Assembly (NCBI RefSeq): GCF_003584565.2
Contig: NZ_CP031010.1
Location: forward strand, 1,054,001 to 1,118,000
DNA length: 64,000 nt
Direction of reading: 5' to 3'
Source of the DNA: Alteromonas sp. RKMC-009
GTDB lineage: Bacteria; Pseudomonadota; Gammaproteobacteria; Enterobacterales; Alteromonadaceae
Positions 57,357 through 64,000 of the stretch are shown here, piece after piece; positions within the stretch are counted from its first letter, which is position 1, and every line of letters begins with the position of its first letter. Both the position numbers and the translations under genes were made by a program. The notes beneath the pieces are model-generated. The model did no database searches, was not told the origin of the DNA, and worked only from the letters and a program-made list of their open reading frames with translations.

Positions 57357-57903
57357 CTCTAATCTCCCTCCTATCAGCCGTCGCTCATTACTCAAAGCAA
57401 TAAGCGTTAGTCTGGCAGGTGTGTCCGGTCAGGTACTCGCTGACTATTCAATTGCTTTCAGTCGAATAAACCCATCGGTCACGGATTGGACGGAAGAAAC
57501 CAAAACAATGGTAGCGTCTTTGTGCGAATGTATTATTCCAAAAACAGACACGCCGGGGGCAATTGAATCAGGTGTCCCCCAGTTTGTTGAATCTGTTTAC
57601 GCAGACTTGTTATCCACCGAAGCGCAAAGTGAGTTTTTTGCTGCGTTGGCTGAGTTGAACAAAGCTGCGCAAGAAGAGTTTGGATTCACTTTTTCAGAAT
57701 GCCCGGTGAGTGAGCAAAACAAGATTGTATCGACCTTTTCCTGCCACTCATATGAGCTATACAAGTCTCTGCAGCGCATTATCACAGTCGGCTATTTTAC
57801 CTCAATGAACGGGGTTACTAAGGCACTTTCTTACAACCCTATGCCACTTAAATACGATGGAAGTGTTGAGGTTAGTGGTTTTCCAAAGCAGTGGGCGTAT
57901 TAA
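57343..57903 (+). CDS. Tat-exported small subunit of a GMC sugar dehydrogenase
   Basis: 186 residues of the gluconate-2-dehydrogenase subunit 3 family. The twin-arginine motif SRRSLLK is at residues 12-18, followed by a hydrophobic stretch to about residue 35; CECIIPKTDTPGAIESGVPQFVE near 52-75 is the family hallmark. The folded large subunit usually rides through Tat with this partner. One base separates its stop from the GMC gene. It overlaps the M20 gene, tying this module to the conjugate hydrolase. Confidence 0.85.
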   Translation: MTSNNSNLPPISRRSLLKAISVSLAGVSGQVLADYSIAFSRINPSVTDWTEETKTMVASLCECIIPKTDTPGAIESGVPQFVESVYADLLSTEAQSEFFAALAELNKAAQEEFGFTFSECPVSEQNKIVSTFSCHSYELYKSLQRIITVGYFTSMNGVTKALSYNPMPLKYDGSVEVSGFPKQWAY

Positions 57904-57904
57904 A

Positions 57905-59581
57905 ATGGACAAACATTATGATGCTATCGTTGTTGGATCGGGCATATCTGGTGGTTGGGCCGCGAAAGAATTGACAGAAAAAGGCCTGAACGTTCTTGTT
58001 CTCGAAAGGGGGAAGATGGTTAAACATGTCCGGGACTATAAAGGGGAGCATATGCCCCCCTGGAAAATACCCTACGGTGGGATGCCAATTGACAAACTTT
58101 ATGATGAAGAATATGCAGTTCAAAGAAATTGCTATGCGTTTAATGAAACGACGAGACACTTCTGGAATAACGACAAACTTAACCCCTACGATGCAGGAGA
58201 TAGCAATTTTGAATGGATTCGGGGTGACGTTGTTGGTGGTCGCTCCCTTATGTGGGGGAGGCATTCATATAGATTAAGTGACCTGGATTTCAATGCAAAC
58301 AATGTTGATGGTTATGGTGTTGACTGGCCAATAAGGTATCAGGATATTGCTCCGTGGTATGACTATGTTGAAAGCTTTATCGGAGTAAGTGGTCAACCTG
58401 AAGGGTTAGAGCACTTTCCTGATGGTAACTATTTGCCGCCAATGGAATTAAACATTGCTGAGAAGCATTTTCGTAAAGTACTTACCGGCAACTATGCAGA
58501 AAGAACACTTACCATAGGCAGAATTGCCGTACTAACAAAACCACACAATGGCAGGGGACAATGTCATTATTGCGGTCCCTGTGAGAGAGGATGTTCGGTT
58601 GGAGCTTACTTTTCCAGTCAAAGCTCTACCCTACCTGCTGCTGAAAAAACCGGCCGCCTTACTTTACTCTCCGACATGGTTGTTGAAAAGCTTGAATATG
58701 ACGAACAAAAAAAACGTGTTTCAGCGGTTCATGTTATCAACGCCACCACCGGTGAAAAGAAATCATTTCGCTCAAAAATAGTCTTTTTGTGTGCGTCGAC
58801 TATTGCCACAGCGCAGATACTACTCAATTCCAAAAGTGACAGGTTCCCAAATGGACTCGGAAACGATTCGGGTCAGGTCGGCCGCAATTTGATGGATCAC
58901 ACTATGGGGGTATTTGCTACGGGATATTTCGACACGTTTCAGGATTACACTGAGTTTGGTCAAAGGCCTACAGGTATATATATTCCCAGGTTCAGAAATA
59001 TCTCGAATGAAGAGAACCTGCCATTCGTGAGGGGATATGGATTTCAGGGACGTGCAAAAAGGGACGATTGGAGAGCTCAACTCGCAGAGTCTGGTGATTT
59101 TGGTGTCGATTTTAAAAAGCATCTGGAAACTCCCGGAAAGTGGAAGATGACGTTAGTCGGGCTTGGTGAGTGTCTTCCCAATGAAGACAACCGGGTTACC
59201 CTCGCAGAAAAAACAGACCGTTTCGGAATTCCTCAGGCCAAAATCAGTTTTGCTTATCAGAAAAATGAACACGAAATGATGAAAGATATTGGTCAGGAAG
59301 CTGAAGCTATGCTTCTCACCGCAGGTTGCAAGGATGTCGCTGTCGACATCCGCCCCCCTGTTCCGGGAAGAACTATACATGAGATGGGGACAGCCAGGAT
59401 GGGGAATGACGCCGGGACATCTGTACTCAACGGCTGGAATCAGATGCATTCAGTTCCCAATGTCTTTATTACCGACGGTTCATGTATGTCCTCATCATCT
59501 TGTGTAAATCCGTCACTAACCTACATGGCTCTCACCGCCAGAGCCGCAGATTTTGCTGCCAAAAACATTAAAACAATATAA
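57905..59581 (+). CDS. GMC oxidoreductase, glucoside-3-dehydrogenase type
   Basis: 558 residues. FAD-binding GSGISG at 11-16, ERG at the second beta strand, conserved His492 in HEMGTARMG and Asn in CVNPSLTYMALTARAAD near the end are the GMC catalytic features. A cysteine cluster CHYCGPCERGC (Cys220, 223, 226, 230) resembles the iron-sulfur-type motif of bacterial FAD sugar dehydrogenases. Relatives oxidise gluconate, sorbose or the C3 hydroxyl of glucosides. No own signal peptide: Tat hitch-hiking with the small subunit is expected. No cytochrome subunit follows, so the electron acceptor is unknown. ATG 57905 preferred over an upstream in-frame start. Confidence 0.87.
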   Translation: MDKHYDAIVVGSGISGGWAAKELTEKGLNVLVLERGKMVKHVRDYKGEHMPPWKIPYGGMPIDKLYDEEYAVQRNCYAFNETTRHFWNNDKLNPYDAGDSNFEWIRGDVVGGRSLMWGRHSYRLSDLDFNANNVDGYGVDWPIRYQDIAPWYDYVESFIGVSGQPEGLEHFPDGNYLPPMELNIAEKHFRKVLTGNYAERTLTIGRIAVLTKPHNGRGQCHYCGPCERGCSVGAYFSSQSSTLPAAEKTGRLTLLSDMVVEKLEYDEQKKRVSAVHVINATTGEKKSFRSKIVFLCASTIATAQILLNSKSDRFPNGLGNDSGQVGRNLMDHTMGVFATGYFDTFQDYTEFGQRPTGIYIPRFRNISNEENLPFVRGYGFQGRAKRDDWRAQLAESGDFGVDFKKHLETPGKWKMTLVGLGECLPNEDNRVTLAEKTDRFGIPQAKISFAYQKNEHEMMKDIGQEAEAMLLTAGCKDVAVDIRPPVPGRTIHEMGTARMGNDAGTSVLNGWNQMHSVPNVFITDGSCMSSSSCVNPSLTYMALTARAADFAAKNIKTI

Positions 59582-59598
59582 TTACCGGAGTGGCTCAC

Positions 59599-60531
59599 AT
59601 GCACAGAAGACAATTTATAAAATATTCAACTGTATTATTCGCTTCAGTGGGAGCCGGAGCATGCTCTGTTCAGGTGCAATCAAAGTCTCTGAATACAAGT
59701 CTTGGCGTTCAGCTATTTATGCTTAGAGAATCGATGCAGAAATCGCCGGAGAAAACTCTGGAGGAAATTGCTGGTATTGGTTTTAAAGAGGTGGAGCTTT
59801 TCGGATTTGGTAAAAGTCTGTTCAACAGTGATCCGTTCTTTGGTCTTGGGCCCCGTAGATTTTCTGAAGTGTTGAAAAACAATGGTCTTACTGCCCCGAT
59901 AGCTCACCTCGCCGGTAGCGTAGATGATGAAGAGAAACTTGCTGAACTTGCCGATATCGTTGCAATAAAAAGGTTTGTCATAGCAATGCCGCCGGAGTTT
60001 GTTGACAGGACGAGCGGACGGGCCAGGATTGTTGGTGTTCAGTCTCTTGAACAACTTGACCGGATGAGCGAAAGGCTTAATAACGAGGCCAGTAAACTAA
60101 GCAAACACGGTATTGGCTTCGGCTATCACAACCACAATATGGAATTTAAGAACGTCGGCGGGGTTGTAGCTTTTGATTATCTTATGCAACAACTCGACAG
60201 AAACTTAGTTGCAATTGAACTGGATTTAGGTTGGGTCGCAGCGGCAGGGCTCAGTCCTGTTCAATGGATTAACAAATATGGAAGCCGCATTCAATCAGTA
60301 CATTTGAAAGATTATTCATCTTCAATACCTGCAGGCCTGGATTCTACAAAATATCCAATTCCTGAAATGTCTCAATTGGTGCTTCCGGGACATGGCGATC
60401 TTAAATTTAAAGATATTTTTAATGCGTTAGACAGCATGGGCATAAAGCATAGATTTTTAGAAGTAGATTTACCTCAAAATCCAATGGAAGAAGCTCAGAT
60501 TGGTTTTTCATATTTAAGTCGATATTTGTAA
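59599..60531 (+). CDS. Exported sugar phosphate isomerase/epimerase-type TIM barrel
   Basis: 310 residues of the AP-endonuclease-2-like xylose-isomerase fold. N terminus HRRQFIKYS is a Tat-like motif and AGAC before Ser is a lipobox-like site, so a Tat lipoprotein is likely. Metal-site strands: LGVQLFML, VELFGFG, GYHNHNMEF, ELDLGWVAAAG, VHLKDYS, LPGHGDLKFKDIF and RFLEVD. Such proteins act on 3-keto sugars after GMC oxidation in some glycoside pathways. GGAG at 59587-59590 fits ATG 59599 rather than GTG 59590. Substrate is inferred from neighbours only. Confidence 0.82.
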   Translation: MHRRQFIKYSTVLFASVGAGACSVQVQSKSLNTSLGVQLFMLRESMQKSPEKTLEEIAGIGFKEVELFGFGKSLFNSDPFFGLGPRRFSEVLKNNGLTAPIAHLAGSVDDEEKLAELADIVAIKRFVIAMPPEFVDRTSGRARIVGVQSLEQLDRMSERLNNEASKLSKHGIGFGYHNHNMEFKNVGGVVAFDYLMQQLDRNLVAIELDLGWVAAAGLSPVQWINKYGSRIQSVHLKDYSSSIPAGLDSTKYPIPEMSQLVLPGHGDLKFKDIFNALDSMGIKHRFLEVDLPQNPMEEAQIGFSYLSRYL

Positions 60532-60548
60532 CATTCCGGGAGGAAAAC

Positions 60549-61853
60549 ATGAGCATGTCATCTTCCGTAATTCCGGAAAATAGATTTGTGTCCTACAGAC
60601 AGTACGTCCTGATAATCATTTGCTTTTTTCTCAATATCGTGGACGGGTTCGACATTACTATGATTGCTGTCACTATTGCCGATATTGGGAAATCCCTCGA
60701 AATTCGTGAAGCATCGCAAGGAATTGTTTTTAGTTTTGCACTAGCAGGGATGATGATCGGTGCAATGGTCGTTGCTCCTGTTTCCGATTTAATTGGTCGC
60801 CGGGTTTTATTGCTTTTGTCTTTGGCCACAATTGTGATCAGTGTTAGTTGCACTCCCTTATCTGTAAATTTATCAACACTTGCATTTTTTCGCTTTCTCA
60901 GCGGGCTCGGGGGCGGGGCGCTTCTCGCAGCTCAGGCTACACTTGTCAGTGAGTTTTCACCTGAAAGATATAAAACATTATGCGTTACATTTGTAACTGC
61001 GGGGTATCCTATCGGCGCTATGACTACCGGCTTTGTGGCAACTTTGGTAATACCCGAATATGGCTGGCATGTTATGTTCTATATTGGCGGAGCGTTGACA
61101 CTCTTTCTTCTCGTTCTTTCCTCAACACTGCTACCGGAATCTGTCGAGTTTTTATTAATTAAGCAGCCTAAGAATGCAGACGTAAAGTTAAAGAAGATCT
61201 TAAGTGATTTTAATATTAGCAATGGCCCGGTTCATTTCGAATCAATAACCCGAAAGAATGGTCTTATAAGTAATATTCAGGCGTTGTTTCTACCATCTAA
61301 CCGCAAAGCCACATTGCTGCTCTGGTTGGTTTTTTGCTCCTGTTCATCAACACTTTATTTTTTAATGAGCTGGATTCCGAAGCTCGCTACCCAAATTGGC
61401 TTTGAGCAGTCAGTGTCTTATTCTGCATTTTCCTATTTTAGTTTCGGTGGTGTATGCGGAATTCTTTTACTCGGTTTTTTATCCTCAAGGTTCGAAGTTG
61501 TAAAATTAGTCGGCGTGTTTTTATTTTTCTCTACCTTGTTCATGTTGCTAATGGCTTATGGTGCGGAAAACGAACTTATGTTCTTATTCAGTATCTATTT
61601 TGTGGGGCTTACGCTTCAGAGTGCTTATAATGCGCTTTATGCTGTAGCTACGAGACTTTATCCTGCTGCTGTACGAAGTACCGGAGTGGGTTGGGCAATA
61701 GGCATTGGCAGATTAGGCGCTGTTATTGCTCCTGCTGTTGCTGGTGTGCTACTGGCAAACGGAACGGGCGCATCTTCGAGCATTGGCCTATTTTCTTTAC
61801 CAATTCTAATATCTTCATTTGCAGCATTCTTAATAATGAAAGAAACAAAATAA
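60549..61853 (+). CDS. MFS transporter, aromatic acid:H+ symporter type
   Basis: 434 residues, 12 hydrophobic helices. NIVDGFDITMIAVTIADIG near residues 28-46 carries the DGFD motif of the AAHS family (PcaK, BenK), and SDLIGRRVLLLLS is the MFS loop 2-3 motif. Central cytoplasmic loop around residues 205-235. It probably carries free indole-3-acetate or a related aromatic acid into the cytoplasm. GGGAGGAAAAC precedes the ATG. It is the last gene of the island's plus-strand run, followed by a hairpin. Confidence 0.87.
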   Translation: MSMSSSVIPENRFVSYRQYVLIIICFFLNIVDGFDITMIAVTIADIGKSLEIREASQGIVFSFALAGMMIGAMVVAPVSDLIGRRVLLLLSLATIVISVSCTPLSVNLSTLAFFRFLSGLGGGALLAAQATLVSEFSPERYKTLCVTFVTAGYPIGAMTTGFVATLVIPEYGWHVMFYIGGALTLFLLVLSSTLLPESVEFLLIKQPKNADVKLKKILSDFNISNGPVHFESITRKNGLISNIQALFLPSNRKATLLLWLVFCSCSSTLYFLMSWIPKLATQIGFEQSVSYSAFSYFSFGGVCGILLLGFLSSRFEVVKLVGVFLFFSTLFMLLMAYGAENELMFLFSIYFVGLTLQSAYNALYAVATRLYPAAVRSTGVGWAIGIGRLGAVIAPAVAGVLLANGTGASSSIGLFSLPILISSFAAFLIMKETK

Positions 61854-61869
61854 TGCTTTGCAAATACAA

Positions 61870-61892
61870 GCGACCAGGAGAAGCCTGGTCGC
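61870..61892 (+). terminator. Stem-loop at the end of the island operon
   Basis: GCGACCAGG pairs perfectly with CCTGGTCGC around AGAAG, 17 bases after the MFS stop. No T-tract follows, so it may be a terminator of the weak type or a processing site. Confidence 0.6.
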
Positions 61893-61905
61893 ATCCATGG
61901 TTTAC

Positions 61906-62043
61906 CTAATCAAGGAGGTTCTTTGCGGTTACAGCTAATTGCGCCGCCCGCGAGCCTACATCAAGTGCATCAGCCGAACTCGCGTTACCTTGAATCGCTC
62001 TGGCATAAACACCCTGGAGTATCGAAGCAAAATTACTTGACCA
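61906..62043 (-). pseudogene. TetR-family regulator, C-terminal remnant
   Basis: The minus strand reads WSSNFASILQGVYARAIQ then GNASSADALDVGSRAAQL and AVTAKNLLD before a TAG at 61906-61908. This is the usual end of TetR_C ligand domains (SILQGVYARAI...). No DNA-binding domain or start is present upstream; the frame breaks at the join to the HPP fragment. It marks the right edge of the island. Confidence 0.65.
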
Positions 62044-62070
62044 TTACAAATCATCCTGTCCGATCTAACG

Positions 62071-62610
62071 ATGACCGCTTTGGCAGTTGTAATTGGTGGA
62101 TCTGCGATAACGGATTTAAGTTATTGGTACGTGCTCACTTCAACTTTTATCACCTGCATGATTCTGTTTGCTGTTGCGATAATGTTCAACAATCTTTTTC
62201 ACTGGAGGCGTTACCCGCAAAGTCTTATGCGATATAAGGGGATAGGCTATAACCCTGACACGAGACGCATAAAAATGCGACATATCCATGAGGCAATCAA
62301 CCGGTCAGAATTGGTTATTGATGCCAGTGACGAGCAAATTAAACATATCATTGACTTAGCTGATACGATTTTACACGAAGAATTAATAGCCGGTTTTGAG
62401 CTCGAAATGGGCGCATTCTACACAAATAACCAACCCGGGCGTTTATGGTCTGTTCGTCAGGTTGTAGACGAAAGAAAACATAATTGTGAGTATAATCAAT
62501 TTCTTATATATAGGGTGGTTGAAGGTGATGGGAAGGGATTCTCCGATTGCTGTACGTATCAAGAATTTGCCGAATGGGCAAAAATGAGAATGACGCCATC
62601 GCAAGTTTAG
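62071..62610 (+). pseudogene. HPP-family membrane protein, 5'-truncated
   Basis: MTALAVVIGGSAITDLSYWYVLT and a second helix with FNNLFHWRRYP match the last two membrane segments of HPP-family proteins, whose upstream HPPGG motif and earlier helices are missing. Residues 60-179 are a soluble domain (MRHIHEAINRSELVIDASDEQ, later GRLWSVRQVVDERKHN and FSDCCTYQEFAEWAKMR) that I do not recognise. The open frame is intact, so a short protein could be made, but it appears to be a gene fragment. It adjoins the TetR tail. Confidence 0.6.
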
Positions 62611-62794
62611 CATGCTGGTTAATAGTCAAACTGATACTTAGCTTACATAGTATCGCTTCAAGATTGAAGTCTATCGCAGAGGCAATAAGTGATCGAAAAG
62701 AAGTCCTGGTACCTACATAATGATATATCCCATGGCTTTCTATGCAATAAGGTATGACTGCTAATTGCTATCGCAAAACGATATAGGTGATTAG

Positions 62795-62945
62795 GTGCAA
62801 AATAGTGACAGGCAACAGAATCTAGGGCAAGAAAACGATGGATGTATTCAGGTACGCGGCGCTCGTGTACACAACTTAAAAAACATCAATATTGATATAT
62901 ACCTCGAAATGAAGTGGTGGTATTTACGGGTGTGTCTGGTTCCGG
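62795..62945 (+). pseudogene. UvrA-like ATPase, frameshifted N-terminal fragment
   Basis: From GTG 62795 the frame reads to IQVRGARVHNLKNINIDI, the typical UvrA start. The continuation PRNEVVVFTGVSGSG (Walker A beginning) is in another frame because of about two extra bases near 62902. It stops dead after GSG, before the invariant Lys-Ser, at the inverted-repeat scar. It resembles UvrA-like paralogues rather than necessarily the housekeeping repair protein. Confidence 0.8.
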
Positions 62946-62975
62946 TGTAGTGGTCAAGTCATTTTGGCCACTACA
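62946..62975. mobile_element. 30-bp inverted-repeat scar
   Basis: TGTAGTGGTCAA and TTGGCCACTACA are inverted repeats of 12 bases with one mismatch, separated by GTCATT. The element starts TG and ends CA, like abutted ends of an insertion sequence. It lies exactly between the UvrA-like and CydB-like fragments. No transposase is present. Confidence 0.5.
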
Positions 62976-63179
62976 CTGCTATGTTTTGCCGCGTTTGGGA
63001 TAAGTTACTATCCCTACATTGTACCGGGTCAGCTCACCATCATGGATGCGCTGGCAGACGCGAATTCTCTTCGCTTTTTGTTGGTAGGTACCGTTATTGT
63101 TGTCCCTTGTATTCTCGCTTACACTGTCATGGTATACCGAATATTTGCCGGTAAATCGGAAAAATTTTCTTATTATTAA
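62976..63179 (+). pseudogene. Cytochrome bd oxidase subunit II (CydB/CioB-like), C-terminal remnant
   Basis: 68 residues: LLCFAAFGISYYPYIVPGQL, IMDALADANSLRFLLVGTVI and a last helix ending YRIFAGKSEKFSYY. SYYPYIVP and LTIMDALA are the signature of the final two helices of CydB/CioB. The remaining 80 percent of the gene is absent, cut at the inverted-repeat scar. A terminator hairpin follows as in an intact operon end. Confidence 0.82.
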
Positions 63180-63188
63180 GAAAAGTAA

Positions 63189-63211
63189 ACAGCCTGAAAT
63201 TCTCAGGCTGT
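63189..63211 (+). terminator. Stem-loop after the CydB-like remnant
   Basis: ACAGCCTGA pairs with TCAGGCTGT around AATTC. Only a short T-stretch (ATTTG) follows. The remaining gap to 63382 shows no other feature. Confidence 0.7.
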
Positions 63212-63382
63212 AGATTTGCCTCATCTGTATTTAATAGTAATTAAAGTGATGTTTATAAAAGTCAGCTGCAGTCCCGTCACCGTGACTAGATGATGATGAG
63301 ATTCTGATATTTATTTGTTTCTTGCATTCAGACTAGATTTGACATGAATTTCGAGGCGATCTGAATTCACTTTATGCGTTTT

Positions 63383-64000
63383 TTAAACTACACCTTGCTC
63401 AATCATTGCGTCTGCAACCCGACGAAAGGCAGCAATATTAGCTCCTAATACAAGGTTACCGGGCGCACCGAATTCTCTTGCAGTCTCACTGGCTCGTAGA
63501 TAAATATCCTTCGTTATTTGTAGTAATTGACAATCGACTTGTTCGAAAGTCCATTTTTGCATACTGGCGTTTTGCGCCATTTCTAACTGACTTGTCGCTA
63601 CTCCCCCGGCGTTAGCGGCCTTACCCGGACCATAAGAAATACCGGCTTTAAGAAAGTACTCTACCGCACCTTGTGAAGAAGCCATATTTGCACCTTCACT
63701 AACCAATTTGCATCCGTTAGAAACCAGTGCTTCGGCATCACGAGTTGTTAACTCATTTTGTGTGGCACATGGAAACGCTAAGTCTGCCTTGTATCGCCAA
63801 ATAGTATGTCCTCCTGAAGGATATTCACTGATCGGAATGAACTGTGCCCTGGGGTGAGAATTTAAGTAACGTAAAAGCGAAGTACGTTCTTTTTCTTTGA
63901 TTTCCTTAATAAGAGACAGATCCAGCCCTTGTGCATGATATAGCGTACCGGTTGAGTCACTACAGGCAATAGGAGTAGCACCAAGTTGATAAAGCTTCTC
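63383..64000 (-). CDS. gdhA: NADP-type glutamate dehydrogenase, C-terminal part
   Basis: Partial: the frame runs off the window's right edge, giving the last 205 residues of about 450. Visible: SDSTGTLYHAQGLDL, WRYKADLAFPCATQNELT, LVSEGANMASSQGAVEYFLKAG and YGPGKAANAGGVATSQLEM, the conserved C-terminal signature of hexameric glutamate dehydrogenases that make glutamate from 2-oxoglutarate and ammonia. The end ADAMIEQGVV is typical. The frame is uninterrupted through the edge. It converges with the cydB remnant and seems to be intact chromosome beyond the rearranged zone. Confidence 0.95.
   Translation of the reverse strand, partial: EKLYQLGATPIACSDSTGTLYHAQGLDLSLIKEIKEKERTSLLRYLNSHPRAQFIPISEYPSGGHTIWRYKADLAFPCATQNELTTRDAEALVSNGCKLVSEGANMASSQGAVEYFLKAGISYGPGKAANAGGVATSQLEMAQNASMQKWTFEQVDCQLLQITKDIYLRASETAREFGAPGNLVLGANIAAFRRVADAMIEQGVV

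Noticed and set aside
57343..59581. Gluconate 2-dehydrogenase of central sugar metabolism
   Set aside because: The cytochrome c subunit is absent and the genes overlap an M20 gene in an auxin operon; the broader sugar/glucoside dehydrogenase type is a safer call.
61923..62237. A 104-codon plus-strand frame
   Set aside because: It overlaps the HPP fragment in another frame and the TetR remnant on the other strand; the residues look random and the start is TTG.
62795..62945. Start of a functional uvrA gene
   Set aside because: The frame is shifted and the Walker A lysine and everything after it are missing.
1..64000. CRISPR array, prophage, rRNA or tRNA genes
   Set aside because: No regularly spaced repeats, phage structural genes or recognisable RNA gene sequences were seen on reading through; a covariance-model scan was not possible.

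Overview
The window looks like chromosomal DNA of a marine gammaproteobacterium of the Alteromonas type. This rests on protein character and gene neighbourhoods (transketolase/erythrose-4-phosphate dehydrogenase/phosphoglycerate kinase/class I aldolase, Ppk-Ppx next to a Pst permease operon, a Wzx/Wzy-type exopolysaccharide locus); no database search was possible.

Layout. (1) 0.1-5.4 kb: central carbon cluster tkt-epd-pgk-fda. (2) 5.6-6.8 kb: membrane diguanylate cyclase. (3) 6.8-19.2 kb: phosphate block with ppx and ppk (minus), a GcvR-like ACT protein, pstC-pstA-pstB-phoU, a Pit transporter and a UspE-like protein. Pho-box-like repeats lie before ppk and before pit; no pstS is present. (4) 19.4-22.8 kb: OxyR, then an ECF sigma / probable anti-sigma / periplasmic coiled-coil operon. 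(5) 22.9-43.1 kb: exopolysaccharide locus with priming transferase, outer-membrane barrel, short Wza-like protein, Wzc-like kinase, CpsB-like phosphatase, four glycosyltransferases, a Wzy-like polymerase, two unrelated sulfotransferases, a pyruvyltransferase, a flippase and a secreted beta-helix protein. The set points to a sulfated, pyruvylated polymer. (6) 43.3-44.5 kb: dual-specificity-type phosphatase and TrhA/hemolysin III with a FabR-like operator.

(7) 45.4-61.9 kb: a visibly more A+T-rich accessory island. Its core matches the indole-3-acetic acid (auxin) catabolic iac gene set: MarR regulator (iacR), amidase (iacH), flavin monooxygenase (iacA), iacB, iacI, Rieske oxygenase alpha/beta (iacC, iacD), SDR (iacE), oxygenase reductase (iacF) and flavin reductase (iacG). 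To this are added a TonB-dependent receptor, a 4-oxalocrotonate-tautomerase-type protein, an exported M20 amidohydrolase, a Tat-exported GMC dehydrogenase pair of glucoside-3-dehydrogenase type, a Tat/lipoprotein-like sugar isomerase-type TIM barrel and an aromatic-acid-type MFS transporter. One identical 20-bp sequence containing a perfect inverted repeat precedes both the receptor gene and the iac operon and is the likely IacR operator. My reading is an auxin-conjugate scavenging system: conjugates enter through the receptor, amino-acid or sugar groups are removed in the periplasm, free auxin is imported by the MFS protein and degraded by Iac enzymes towards catechol. No catechol-ring-cleavage gene is in the window.

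(8) 44.9-45.4 and 61.9-63.2 kb: the island is bracketed by broken genes: a NYN-domain gene with an in-frame stop, a TetR tail, an HPP-family fragment, a frameshifted UvrA-like start and a CydB-like tail, with a 30-bp inverted-repeat scar between the last two. The window ends in gdhA (minus, partial). No tRNA, rRNA, CRISPR or intact transposase was seen.
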